From an uncultured Eubacteriales bacterium (GTDB lineage Bacteria; Bacillota_A; Clostridia; Christensenellales; Aristaeellaceae), in NCBI GenBank assembly GCA_902795555.1, contig CADBLV010000202.1, forward strand, positions 1 through 14,975: a stretch of DNA of 14,975 nucleotides, written 5' to 3'. The translations under genes were made by a program, and so were the position numbers. Positions 6,351 to 14,428 of this stretch are shown in pieces. Below the pieces are notes generated by a model, which was not told the DNA's origin, ran no database searches, and worked only from the letters and a program-made list of their open reading frames with translations. Position 1 is the stretch's first letter. The number at the start of each line of letters is the position of its first letter.

Positions 6351-6356
6351 TACAAT
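6351..6356 (+). promoter_or_regulatory. Possible -10 element of the transporter operon
   Basis: TACAAT at 6351-6356 is a fair -10 box, about 96 bases before the first permease start. No convincing -35 lies 16-18 bases upstream (CATGCT at 6328-6333), which would be normal for an activator-dependent promoter. Weak evidence on its own. Confidence 0.4.
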
Positions 6357-6451
6357 ATCTTTGCAAACCGTGAAAGCGGGGAGCGAAAAGCATTGTCGGC
6401 CGGACAGGATGACAGACGTGAACCTGCTCGGTCACGGAGGAGGTGAGCCTC

Positions 6452-7372
6452 ATGCAAAAGTCGCGGGCCAGACGCCTCTGGCGAAGGATCTGGGCGGCCA
6501 AATATCTGTATCTGATGTTTCTGCCTGTCTTCCTTTATTATGTCTTCTTTCGATACGCGCCGATGCTGGGGCTCTCGATTGCCTTCAAAAAGTACAACGC
6601 CTTCCTGGGGTTTGACAAAAGCCCCTGGGTCGGATTCAAGTATTTTCAGCAGTTTTTCAATTCCATCTACCTGGGACGCCTCGTGCGGAACACGCTGCTG
6701 ATCAACCTGTATGACCTGGTGTTCAACTTTCCAGCCGCGATCATTCTGGCCCTGCTGCTCAACGAAGTGCAGAACCGGCGATTCAAAAAGATCACCCAGA
6801 CGATTACCTATCTTCCTTATTTCGTTTCCAGCGTGGTGATCGCCAGCATGGTGGTTCAGTTCCTTTCTCCCTCCAGCGGAATCGTCAACAATCTGATTGC
6901 GGCCATGGGCGGTGAACGGCAATACTTCATGACTCAGCCCGGCGCGTTCCGGCCGATCTTCACGCTGATGAACCTGTGGAAAAACATCGGGTGGAACTCG
7001 ATCATCTTCCTGGCGGCGATCAGCGGGATCAACGGGGAGCTGTATGAGGCCTGCATGGTGGACGGAGGCGGATATCTGCGGCGCATGTGGCACATCACCC
7101 TGCCCGGAATCGCCGGAACGATCGTCGTGCTGATCATCATGCGGCTGGGACATGTGATGGATGCCGGATATGAAACCATCCTGCTTCTGCAGAACAACGC
7201 AAATCAGGAGACCAGCGACGTGATCGGTACCTATGTCTATCGACGGGGCCTGAAAGGCGGGGAATACAGCTACGCAACCGCGGTGGGGATGTTCCAGAGC
7301 GTGATCGGCTTCGCGATGGTCATCTTCGCTAACTGGCTGAGCCGTCGATACAGTGAAACAAGCCTGTGGTAA
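6452..7372 (+). CDS. CUT1 sugar ABC transporter permease, LplB/YteP type (306 aa)
   Basis: Inner-membrane permease subunit of an oligosaccharide importer. The N-terminus has a basic run followed by TM1 (YLYLMFLPVFLYYVFFRYAP, ~18-37), then GLSIAFKKYNAFLGFDKSPWVG, a family hallmark of LplB-like proteins. The cytoplasmic EAA loop that contacts the ATPase is YEACMVDGGGYLRRMWHITLP (about 198-218). About six membrane segments and 306 residues match the family. I chose ATG 6452 because AGGAGGTG lies seven bases upstream; a GTG at 6443 is in frame but overlaps that ribosome site. The next permease starts 13 bases after the stop, with its ribosome site overlapping the stop codon. It pairs with the YtcP-like permease and the binding protein downstream; likely activated by the AraC regulator upstream. 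Confidence 0.93.
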   Translation: MQKSRARRLWRRIWAAKYLYLMFLPVFLYYVFFRYAPMLGLSIAFKKYNAFLGFDKSPWVGFKYFQQFFNSIYLGRLVRNTLLINLYDLVFNFPAAIILALLLNEVQNRRFKKITQTITYLPYFVSSVVIASMVVQFLSPSSGIVNNLIAAMGGERQYFMTQPGAFRPIFTLMNLWKNIGWNSIIFLAAISGINGELYEACMVDGGGYLRRMWHITLPGIAGTIVVLIIMRLGHVMDAGYETILLLQNNANQETSDVIGTYVYRRGLKGGEYSYATAVGMFQSVIGFAMVIFANWLSRRYSETSLW

Positions 7373-7385
7373 AGGAGGGCCGGAA

Positions 7386-8276
7386 ATGGAAGCTTTGAGG
7401 CGCCGCCCGGGCGGCATTCGGGTTCCCCTCAGCCGCAGGATCTTTGTGGTTGCCAATACGCTGATTCTGCTGCTGGTCAGCTTCATGATGCTCTATCCGG
7501 TGGTTTTTGTGACGGCCGCTTCCTTCTCCGAAGAGACAGCCATCCTTCGGGGCGACGTGGTCTTTTTCCCTGTGGGCGCCCATGTCAAGGCCTATCAGAA
7601 GGTGTTTCAGTATCCGCTGCTGTGGCGAAGTTACGGAAACACCGTGATCTATACCGTGGTCGGGACTGTGATCAACCTGATCCTGACAGTGTTCGGGGCC
7701 TGGGCGCTGAGCCAGAAGAAGATGGTAGGCAGGCGGTTTTTCACACTGATGTGCACGTTTACGATGTTTTTCAGCGGCGGCATGATTCCGACCTATCTGG
7801 TTATTCAGAAACTGGGCCTGCTGGACACGATCTGGGCGATCGTGCTGCCCGGCGCGGTCAGCACCTATAATATGATCCTGATGCGGACCTTCTTCCTGCA
7901 GATTCCTCAGAGCCTGGTCGAGGCCGCGGAGCTGGACGGCTGCCGGGATTTCGGGGTGCTCTTCCGGATTGTGCTTCCGCTGAGCCTGGCCAGTCTGATG
8001 ACCATCGGGATGTTCTACGCCGTGGCGCACTGGAACAGCTATTTTACGGCGGTGCTGTATCTGAGCAAGCCGGAACTCTATCCGCTACAGATCATTCTGC
8101 GCCAGGTGGTGCTGATGAACGAGATTGTGGAAAATGCCAGCAGCACGGAGAATGTGATGGCGGAAGGAATCAAATATGCCACGATCGTGGTGGCGATGCT
8201 GCCGATGCTGTGCATCTATCCGTTTGTGCAGCGGTATTTCGTGAAGGGCGTGATGGTCGGTTCGGTGAAAGAATAG
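7386..8276 (+). CDS. CUT1 sugar ABC transporter permease, YtcP/LplC type (296 aa)
   Basis: Second membrane permease of the importer, forming a heterodimer with the LplB-like protein. TM1 is about 23-44 (NTLILLLVSFMMLYPVVFV). The motif FSGGMIPTYLVIQKLGLLDT is typical of YtcP/LplC proteins, and the EAA loop VEAAELDGCRDFGVLFRIVLP contacts the ATPase. The C-terminus ends FVQRYFVKGVMVGSVKE, also conserved in this group. ATG 7386 is preferred because AGGAGG lies seven bases upstream; the open frame extends to 7353 but would then overlap the previous gene. The ribosome site overlaps the previous stop, so translation is probably coupled. A 59-base gap with a small hairpin separates it from the binding protein. 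No ATPase gene follows. Confidence 0.93.
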   Translation: MEALRRRPGGIRVPLSRRIFVVANTLILLLVSFMMLYPVVFVTAASFSEETAILRGDVVFFPVGAHVKAYQKVFQYPLLWRSYGNTVIYTVVGTVINLILTVFGAWALSQKKMVGRRFFTLMCTFTMFFSGGMIPTYLVIQKLGLLDTIWAIVLPGAVSTYNMILMRTFFLQIPQSLVEAAELDGCRDFGVLFRIVLPLSLASLMTIGMFYAVAHWNSYFTAVLYLSKPELYPLQIILRQVVLMNEIVENASSTENVMAEGIKYATIVVAMLPMLCIYPFVQRYFVKGVMVGSVKE

Positions 8277-8284
8277 GGTTATTT

Positions 8285-8300
8285 GCCCCGTCACAGGGGC
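8285..8300 (+). other. Small intercistronic hairpin before the binding-protein gene
   Basis: GCCCC (8285-8289) and GGGGC (8296-8300) form a 5-bp stem in the 59-base gap between the second permease and the binding protein. Such hairpins can protect the downstream message after cleavage and raise the binding-protein level, but no experiment supports this here. Confidence 0.4.
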
Positions 8301-8335
8301 TGGAAATCAGAAACATTTTTAAAGGAGGGAATCCC

Positions 8336-9868
8336 ATGAAACACGTCACCCGTTTCCTTGCGCTGCTGCTTGCGGCCACCCTGCTCCCCCTGCTGGTTTT
8401 CTCCGCCTCCGCGGATGAGCCAGTGACGATCACGATGTGGGGCTCCGACCGGGAGAATATGCCCTTCCGGAACGGCCTGCTGACGATCGACATTCTGCAG
8501 GAAAAACTGGGCATCAAGATTGATATCATCTCCGCGCCGACAGAGAACCTGGCCGAAAAATACGGACTGCTGATGGCCAATCCCGACAGCATTCCGACCA
8601 TCGTCCAGTATAAGGCCAAGGATCTGCTCCTGTACAAGGACGCCTGGCAGCCGCTGAACGAACTGGTCAACGAAACAGACACCCCCAATCTGTGGAAGGT
8701 ATACAGCGATCCGGAAATCCGCCGGAAGGTTTCCGACGCAGAAGGCAACATGCGGTTCATCGGCCAGCGTACTGCCATTACCGCCGGCAAGCTGTATTTC
8801 TGGCGTCAGGACTGGCTGGACAAGCTGGGACTGGAAACCCCGAAGACCGCGGAAGACCTGTATAATGTCTTCAAGGCCATTAAAGAGGGCGATCCGAACG
8901 GCAACGGCGAAGCGGACGAGATTCCGTTCTCCGTGCGCAAAAACGGCAGCAATAACCGGGGCAATGTGATCCCCTTCGTCAACAACTGGGGCATTGCGGA
9001 AACATTCTTTGCCGAGGACGGCGTGGTCAAGTTCGGCGCGACCGATCCCCGCATGAAGGAAGCGCTGACCTGGCTGGCCCGCTGCTATGCCGAGGGTCTG
9101 ATCGATCAGGAATACCTGACCCGGGACAAGACCGCCTGGTACAGCGCCTGGACCAACAACCAGGTGTTCATGAGCTATGACTGGAGCGCGTATATCGACA
9201 ACGTGGCGAATCTGTTCAAGGACGTTGAAAGTGATATTCATATCGTTGGCGCCGTGCCTCCGGAAGGCCCCACCGGCATCAGCCAGACCCGTGATCAGCT
9301 GCAGCCCATCACTGTGGACGAGGACTGGAACGCCGGTATTTACATCGGCGCCACCGATGAGCAGAAGGCGGCCGCGCTGAAACTGCTGGACTATGTGTAC
9401 AGCGACGAAGGAATGATTCTGATGAACTTCGGCGTGGAAGGACAGCATTTCAACATCGTGGACGGGGAATACAAGTATTCCGACCTGATCATGAACAATC
9501 CCGACGGTCTTTCTCCGCGGGACGCGCTGCGTCAGTTCGGCATTCAGAGTATGCTGACCCTGCTGCAGGATGCCCGGTATGAGCGCGCCTTTGTCAGCGA
9601 CGAAGTCAACCGCATCCGGGATATCTACGAGCAGGAAGGACATATCGGGCCTGCCTTCCCGACGCTGGCCTTTACGGATGACGAGCAGGACATCATCAAT
9701 GAGAAGTATACCGAAATCGAAACCTACATGAACGAAATGATCGACAAGTTTATCATGGGCGTTGAGCCTCTGGACAAGTTTGACGATTATGTGGCGCAGG
9801 TGGAGAGCATGGGCCTGGCGGACGTGCTGGCCGTGTATCAGGCTGCCTATGACCGTTATATGAAGTAA
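8336..9868 (+). CDS. Extracellular sugar-binding protein, LipO/YtcQ type (510 aa)
   Basis: Secreted binding protein that delivers an oligosaccharide to the two permeases. The signal peptide is clear: MKHVTRF, a hydrophobic core of about 16 residues, and an A-S-A site before D27 (SPase I type). Mature residues start DEPVTITMWGSDREN, and an EF-hand-like calcium loop DPNGNGEADE is at 186-195, a feature shared with LipO and AlgQ-type binding proteins. WLDKLGLETPKTAEDLYNVFKAIKEGDPNGNG is a strong family match, and 510 residues is normal. The start at 8336 has AAAGGAGGG upstream; the open frame extends to 8210 over the previous gene. Odd point: there is no lipobox cysteine, so the protein is not predicted to be a lipoprotein, unlike most Gram-positive relatives. 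The ligand is unknown. Confidence 0.92.
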   Translation: MKHVTRFLALLLAATLLPLLVFSASADEPVTITMWGSDRENMPFRNGLLTIDILQEKLGIKIDIISAPTENLAEKYGLLMANPDSIPTIVQYKAKDLLLYKDAWQPLNELVNETDTPNLWKVYSDPEIRRKVSDAEGNMRFIGQRTAITAGKLYFWRQDWLDKLGLETPKTAEDLYNVFKAIKEGDPNGNGEADEIPFSVRKNGSNNRGNVIPFVNNWGIAETFFAEDGVVKFGATDPRMKEALTWLARCYAEGLIDQEYLTRDKTAWYSAWTNNQVFMSYDWSAYIDNVANLFKDVESDIHIVGAVPPEGPTGISQTRDQLQPITVDEDWNAGIYIGATDEQKAAALKLLDYVYSDEGMILMNFGVEGQHFNIVDGEYKYSDLIMNNPDGLSPRDALRQFGIQSMLTLLQDARYERAFVSDEVNRIRDIYEQEGHIGPAFPTLAFTDDEQDIINEKYTEIETYMNEMIDKFIMGVEPLDKFDDYVAQVESMGLADVLAVYQAAYDRYMK

Positions 9869-9884
9869 GCGAAAAGAAACGGTT

Positions 9885-9914
9885 CAGAGCCGGCAGAAAC
9901 TCCTGCCGGCTCTG
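9885..9914 (+). terminator. Strong hairpin after the transporter operon
   Basis: CAGAGCCGGCAG (9885-9896) and CTGCCGGCTCTG (9903-9914) form a perfect 12-bp stem with a 6-base loop, 16 bases after the binding-protein stop. There is no U-tract behind it (ATTGCG), so it may stabilise the 3' end or work with Rho rather than act as a plain intrinsic terminator. Confidence 0.65.
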
Positions 9915-9981
9915 ATTGCGTATCAGGGTTCATCTATCCTCCGGTTATTTCCGACCGGTTGATATGCGGGATCCCAAACAA

Positions 9982-10024
9982 CGAAGCCCCGGAAACATAG
10001 ATGATACTGGTTTCCGGGGCTTCG
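9982..10024 (-). terminator. Terminator of the carboxypeptidase gene, possibly bidirectional
   Basis: CGAAGCCCCGGAAAC (9982-9996) and GTTTCCGGGGCTTCG (10010-10024) pair perfectly over 15 bp around a 13-base loop. On the minus strand the stem is followed by TTGTTT, so it best serves the carboxypeptidase gene ending at 10044. Read from the plus strand it has no U-tract but could still block read-through. Confidence 0.78.
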
Positions 10025-10043
10025 CTTATCATGTGTGAAATTC

Positions 10044-11540
10044 TTACAGATACAGTGCGGAGAACTTCTCTTTCAGATAACCGGTATACACCGCGGGATC
10101 CAGAGGACCGCCCATGGCGTCAAGCAGGACGTCCTGAGGCTTTTTCAGCTTGCCCCACTGATGCACTTTTTCGGCGAGCCAGGCGGTGACAGGCTTCAGA
10201 TCTCCCCGGGCGACGACATCCCATACCGGAACGGTTTTTTCCATCTGCCGGAGCATCTGCACCCCATAGGCGCTGCCCAGCGCATAACTGGGAAAGTATC
10301 CCATGCCGCCGAAGGACCAGTGACTGTCCTGCAGGCAGCCGCGGCGATCGTCAGGCACTTCCACGCCCAGGATTTCCCGATACAGCCGATTCCACTCCCC
10401 GGGAATGTTCGATACCTTCAGATCGCCGGAGATCATCGCCTTTTCCAGTTCATACCGGATCAAAACGTGGAGAGAATACGTCAGCTCGTCCGCTTCCGTC
10501 CGGATCAGAGAGGGTTTGGACAGATTGACGGCGGAATACAGCTCATCTTCCGAAACGCTCGCCATCTGCTCCGGGAACACTTCCCGGAGGACTTTCAGCA
10601 GCGGAACGCAGAAAGCCCGGCTGCGGGCAATGAGGTTTTCATAGAAGCGGGACTGGCTTTCATGGACGCCCATGGTGGAGCCGCCGGCGAGACAGGTGAA
10701 CTGCAGGTCGTCCCGGACGTTCAGCTCATACAGGGCATGGCCGCCCTCGTGGATGACGCTGAACATGCTGGAGAAAGGATCCTCCTCATGATAATGCGTA
10801 GTGATTCGCACATCCCATTTATTCGCGCTGTTGGTGAAGGGATGCTCGGTTTCTCCCAGGGTGCAGTTGTCAGGATCGATCCCTTCCAGGGCCATGATTT
10901 TTTCGGAAAACAGCCGCTGCTTTTCAATGGACCAGGGACCTTTCATGAAGGCCGGAACGGGCTTTTCACGCCCGGCGACTTCCCGGATCAGGGGGGCCAG
11001 ATCCTTTTTCAGCGCATCAAAGAACGGATCCAGATCCTTCATGGTGGCGCCTTTTTCATACTGATCCAGCAACACATCGTAGGGGGCCTTTTCCGGCGCT
11101 TTCAGGGAAGCAAACCGGCGACGGGCGGCGACCAGCTTTTCCAGATAGGGAGCGAACATGGGCCAGTCGTTTTTCAGCTTCGCGTCATGCCAGACCGCAG
11201 AGGATTCCGTCGTCAGCTGCTGCCAGGCGACATATTCCTCCATGGGCAGAACATGCAGATCGTCATACTCCTCCTTCAGCACTTCCGCCTGACGGAAGGT
11301 GATCTCCGGAACATCCGATTGATGCTGCAGGATGGTTTCAAGCACTTCGCCGGTTTCCGGATTCACCAGCTGCCGATAGGTCAGTTCGCCCAGATACCCC
11401 ATGGCCATCCCGCGCCCCTTCCAGGAATTCTTCGGCGCGGCGGTATCTCCGTCCGTGTAGAGGATGCTTTGTGCGTGGGCAAGGGCATAGGACGCCTTTT
11501 CGATGTCGTTCAGTTTCTGAATCGCTTCATTTAATGTCAT
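10044..11540 (-). CDS. Carboxypeptidase Taq, M32 family metallopeptidase (498 aa)
   Basis: Cytoplasmic metal-dependent carboxypeptidase that trims amino acids from peptide C-termini. The zinc or cobalt motif HEGGH is at 264-268 (H264, E265, H268), with the third ligand expected in HESQSRFYEN downstream. Other M32 marks are HPFT at about 233-236, DVRITTHY at ~243-250, the IRTEADELTYSLHV segment and DSHWSFGGMGYFPSYALGSAYG near the C-terminus. The length of 498 is standard. The start at 11540 (MTLNEAIQKLND) has AAAGGAG upstream; the open frame runs to 11663 but would include the promoter. No signal peptide is seen. The gene stands alone, transcribed away from comM, with its own promoter and terminator. 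Peptide recycling is the likely role. Confidence 0.95.
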   Translation of the reverse strand: MTLNEAIQKLNDIEKASYALAHAQSILYTDGDTAAPKNSWKGRGMAMGYLGELTYRQLVNPETGEVLETILQHQSDVPEITFRQAEVLKEEYDDLHVLPMEEYVAWQQLTTESSAVWHDAKLKNDWPMFAPYLEKLVAARRRFASLKAPEKAPYDVLLDQYEKGATMKDLDPFFDALKKDLAPLIREVAGREKPVPAFMKGPWSIEKQRLFSEKIMALEGIDPDNCTLGETEHPFTNSANKWDVRITTHYHEEDPFSSMFSVIHEGGHALYELNVRDDLQFTCLAGGSTMGVHESQSRFYENLIARSRAFCVPLLKVLREVFPEQMASVSEDELYSAVNLSKPSLIRTEADELTYSLHVLIRYELEKAMISGDLKVSNIPGEWNRLYREILGVEVPDDRRGCLQDSHWSFGGMGYFPSYALGSAYGVQMLRQMEKTVPVWDVVARGDLKPVTAWLAEKVHQWGKLKKPQDVLLDAMGGPLDPAVYTGYLKEKFSALYL

Positions 11541-11566
11541 GCGTTTCACACTCCTTTGCGACGAGC

Positions 11567-11595
11567 ATTGTACCACAGAACCGCTGAATAAGGAA
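11567..11595 (-). promoter_or_regulatory. Promoter of the M32 carboxypeptidase gene
   Basis: Minus strand: -10 TACAAT (11567-11572) with a weak -35 TTCCTT (11590-11595) 17 bases upstream. The distance to the ATG is about 26 bases. It is divergent from the comM promoter. Confidence 0.55.
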
Positions 11596-11610
11596 GGGGA
11601 CAGAAAAAGA

Positions 11611-11639
11611 TAGCCATACGACGATCGCTGTGATATAAT
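11611..11639 (+). promoter_or_regulatory. Promoter of the comM-dprA-topA operon
   Basis: A perfect TATAAT (11634-11639) lies 17 bases after TAGCCA (11611-11616, four of six matches to TTGACA). The leader to the comM start is about 48 bases and includes a small GTTTC/GAAAC hairpin (11648-11661). The two divergent -10 elements are about 60 bases apart. Confidence 0.65.
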
Positions 11640-11693
11640 GACCATTAGTTTCGACGGAAACAAATATCAGATCAGGTCGGAGGAACGGTCAAT

Positions 11694-13244
11694 ATGGATC
11701 GGATCACAGCCAGAGCGCTGAGCTTCGGCGTTGCCGGGGTGAACGGATTCCCTGTACAGGTCGAGGTATTCGGAGCCGGCGGTCTTCCGGGCATGGAGAT
11801 TATCGGCCTGCCGGATGCCTCCGTGCGGGAGAGCAAGAACCGGGTGAACGCAGCCATTATCAACAGCGGGCGGGAGATGCGGCCCCGGCGGATTACGGTG
11901 AATCTCGCCCCGGCGGATATGAAAAAGGAAGGTCCGTCCTTTGATCTGCCGATTGCCGTGGGGGTGCTGACCGCGATCGGAGAATTACGTCCTTCTCCCG
12001 AATGGCGATGGGAGGAAACGGCCCTTTTCGGAGAATTGAGCCTGGACGGTCATATCCAGCCGATCAGCGGCGTGCTTCCCATGGTGATCAGCGCCAAGGA
12101 ATACGGGATCCGACAGGTGATCGTGCCGGCGGGGAATGCCCGGGAGGCAGCGTGCCTGGAGGGAATGATCGTTTTCCCTGTGTCGCATCTGAGAGAAGTG
12201 ATCGACCATATCGAGGGAACAGCGCTTCTGTCACCCCAGACGCAGATTTCCTACGAGTCGCTGCTCGGCGAGACGCACTGCGCGGTGAACATGTCCCAGA
12301 TCAAGGGCCAGCAGGCGGCCCGGAGAGCGCTGGAGGTTGCGGCGGCCGGAGGACACAATATGCTGATGGTCGGCGTTCCGGGCGGAGGAAAAACCATGCT
12401 GGCCCGGGCCCTGCCGGGGATTCTGCCGCCGCTGAGCTTCGAAGAGGCGCTGGAGACGACCCGGATTCATTCGATCTGCGGACGCCTTCCGGCGGGCAGC
12501 GGGCTGATGGTCGAGAGGCCGTTTTTTGCCCCACACCACAGCGCGTCCCTGGCCAGCCTTGTGGGCGGCGGCGCCAACGCCAGCCCCGGGGAAGTTTCCC
12601 TGGCTCATAACGGCGTATTGTTTCTGGATGAGCTGCCGGAGTTCAGCCGGGCAGCGCTGGAAGCCCTGCGGCAACCCCTGGAGGACGGGGTGGTTTCCGT
12701 TTCACGGGTGAAGAACCAGGCGCAGTATCAGTCCTCGTTTATGCTGGTTGCGGCGATGAATCCGTGCCCCTGCGGATATTACGGATCGAAGCAGCGGACA
12801 TGCCGATGCACGCCGCAGGAGATCAAACGATATCTGGATCGGATTTCAGGTCCGCTGCTGGACCGGATCGATGTGCAGCTGGAGGTCGATGCCGTGCCTG
12901 TGGCGGAAATTCAGCATCTGGGCGCGGCTGAAACCTCGGAAACGGTACGGGCCCGGGTGACCGAAGCCCGAAAGACCCAGCTGGAACGATATGCCGGAAC
13001 CCCGATTCACTGCAACGCCCAGATGGACAGCAGGGCCATGAAGAAGTTCTGCGGCCTTACCGGAGAAGCGGAAAACCTGCTGCACGCCGCGGTGGAAACC
13101 ATGCATCTGAGCATGCGGGCCTTCAACCGGATTCTGAAAGTGGCCAGGACGATCGCCGATCTGGACCATGAAAAGACCATCGGGATCAGTCATGTGGCGG
13201 AAGCCGTTCAATACAGAGAACTGGATTCGAAATACTGGAGATGA
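11694..13244 (+). CDS. comM: ComM/YifB family Mg-chelatase-like AAA+ ATPase (516 aa)
   Basis: Hexameric AAA+ protein related to Mg chelatase. In Gram-negatives ComM is a helicase that extends branch migration during natural transformation; in Bacillota its role is less clear. The N-terminal lon-like domain (1-~175) has the VEVFGAGGLPGMEIIGLPDASVRES motif; the AAA+ core has Walker A GVPGGGKT (227-234) and Walker B LFLDE (309-313). The cysteine-rich segment PCPCGYYG...TCRC (C358, C360, C370, C372) is conserved in the YifB family. The C-terminal part (~415-510) is the Mg-chelatase C domain. 516 residues is normal. The start at 11694 has GGAGG upstream. The stop overlaps the first possible dprA ATG as ATGA, showing translational coupling. 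Confidence 0.94.
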   Translation: MDRITARALSFGVAGVNGFPVQVEVFGAGGLPGMEIIGLPDASVRESKNRVNAAIINSGREMRPRRITVNLAPADMKKEGPSFDLPIAVGVLTAIGELRPSPEWRWEETALFGELSLDGHIQPISGVLPMVISAKEYGIRQVIVPAGNAREAACLEGMIVFPVSHLREVIDHIEGTALLSPQTQISYESLLGETHCAVNMSQIKGQQAARRALEVAAAGGHNMLMVGVPGGGKTMLARALPGILPPLSFEEALETTRIHSICGRLPAGSGLMVERPFFAPHHSASLASLVGGGANASPGEVSLAHNGVLFLDELPEFSRAALEALRQPLEDGVVSVSRVKNQAQYQSSFMLVAAMNPCPCGYYGSKQRTCRCTPQEIKRYLDRISGPLLDRIDVQLEVDAVPVAEIQHLGAAETSETVRARVTEARKTQLERYAGTPIHCNAQMDSRAMKKFCGLTGEAENLLHAAVETMHLSMRAFNRILKVARTIADLDHEKTIGISHVAEAVQYRELDSKYWR

Positions 13245-13249
13245 TGAGC

Positions 13250-14398
13250 ATGACCGCGCTTTTGCCGGAAGAACTGAGACGCGTCTGGTTTGCGGCTTCG
13301 TCCCTGCCCCTGTGGCGCATGGAAGATTTCCTGAGGGATACGGAGGATCTTTCCCGGATTGAGGAAGCGTTTCTCCGGAGGGATCCGGCTTTGCAGGCGT
13401 GCCTGACGGAGAGCGAATGGAGACAGATGGCGGAGAGCCATTCCGTTTCCCGGCTGGAGCAGATCAGGGAAGAGATGGAACGGCACGAGATGGGGCTTCT
13501 GACCGTGCTGGACGAGGCCTATCCCGAGAGATTGCGGAACATCAAGGATCCGCCGGCGGCGCTGTTTTATCAGGGAAGCCTTTCTGCGCTGGACCGTCAT
13601 GCCATGGCCATGGTGGGAAGCCGCAGGGCCACCTATGACGGCCTGAAGGCCACGGAGAAGAAGGCGGAGCAGCTGAGCCGAAGGGGTGTGACCGTGATCA
13701 GCGGGCTGGCTTACGGCATCGACGCGGCCGCCCACAGGGGATGCCTGAAGGGTGAAGCTCCCACCATTGCTGTGCTCGGATGTGGGCTGGATCAGATGTA
13801 TCCCGCCGGGAACGCTGGCCTGAAGCGGGAGATTCTGAAGGGAGGCGGCCTGATTTTCAGCGAATATCTTCCCGGGGAAAAGCCCCTGGCGGCCCATTTC
13901 CCCATTCGGAACCGCATCATCAGCGGCCTGGGCGAGGCCGTGATCCTGATGGAGGCGCGGATGCCCAGCGGAAGCATGCGAACCGTGGAACACGCTCTGG
14001 AGCAGGGACGGGAGCTGTTCGTTTATCCCGGCGATCCGGAGTCGGAGGCCTTTTCCGCCAATCATATTCTGCTGCGGGAAGGAGCGCGGTTTTTTACTCA
14101 GGTTTCTCACGTGATGGAAGACATGGGATGGACAGATCCGGAAGACACTTCGCTCAGGGGGCTTGACAACGGCGACGATGTAAGGCAAAATGTCGGTTGT
14201 TCGGGAGAAGGAGCTGCTCTGTCCGAAAACGAACAGAAGGTGCTGGAAGCGCTGCGCCCGGGTGAGCTGGGGTTTGATGAGCTGACGGAAAAAACCGGGA
14301 TTCCGGCCGGCGCCCTGAGCGGAACCCTGACGATGATGCAGATTCGGGGCCTGATTGCGGCGAAGCCGGGGAAACGGTTTGCCGCGGCAGGAAAATGA
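13250..14398 (+). CDS. dprA: DNA-processing protein DprA/Smf (382 aa)
   Basis: DprA binds incoming single-stranded DNA during transformation and loads RecA. The Rossmann-like core has VGSRRAT (122-128), SGLAYGID (151-158), GCGLD (177-181), FPIRNRIISG (217-226) and SGSMRT (240-245), where most relatives have SGSLxT. A C-terminal winged helix (about 320-382) follows an acidic linker rich in D, E and G. An N-terminal helical SAM-like part (1-~85) is also present. I chose ATG 13250, nine bases after GGAG; in-frame ATGs at 13241 and 13244 are possible and would overlap the comM stop. topA starts 30 bases after the stop. Similar dprA-topA order is common in Bacillota. Competence itself is not proved by this gene, since dprA is widespread. 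Confidence 0.94.
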   Translation: MTALLPEELRRVWFAASSLPLWRMEDFLRDTEDLSRIEEAFLRRDPALQACLTESEWRQMAESHSVSRLEQIREEMERHEMGLLTVLDEAYPERLRNIKDPPAALFYQGSLSALDRHAMAMVGSRRATYDGLKATEKKAEQLSRRGVTVISGLAYGIDAAAHRGCLKGEAPTIAVLGCGLDQMYPAGNAGLKREILKGGGLIFSEYLPGEKPLAAHFPIRNRIISGLGEAVILMEARMPSGSMRTVEHALEQGRELFVYPGDPESEAFSANHILLREGARFFTQVSHVMEDMGWTDPEDTSLRGLDNGDDVRQNVGCSGEGAALSENEQKVLEALRPGELGFDELTEKTGIPAGALSGTLTMMQIRGLIAAKPGKRFAAAGK

Positions 14399-14428
14399 GT
14401 GATACGACCGGAGGCGTTAAAAGGAACG

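Noticed and set aside
6361..6376. Catabolite-response (cre-like) site TGCAAACCGTGAAAGC
   Set aside because: It fits the consensus only with one inserted base; too weak to call.
6332..7486. 384-residue minus-strand frame over the first permease
   Set aside because: Antisense to a well-supported permease and lacks recognisable motifs.
8291..9643. 450-residue minus-strand frame over the binding protein
   Set aside because: Antisense shadow of a gene with strong family identity.
10035..11534. 499-residue plus-strand frame over the carboxypeptidase
   Set aside because: Mirror of the M32 gene, rich in H, Q and G; no ribosome site or family match.
10044..11663. Longer carboxypeptidase start giving 539 residues
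   Set aside because: The extension covers the promoter and the divergent comM promoter; family length and ribosome site fit 11540.
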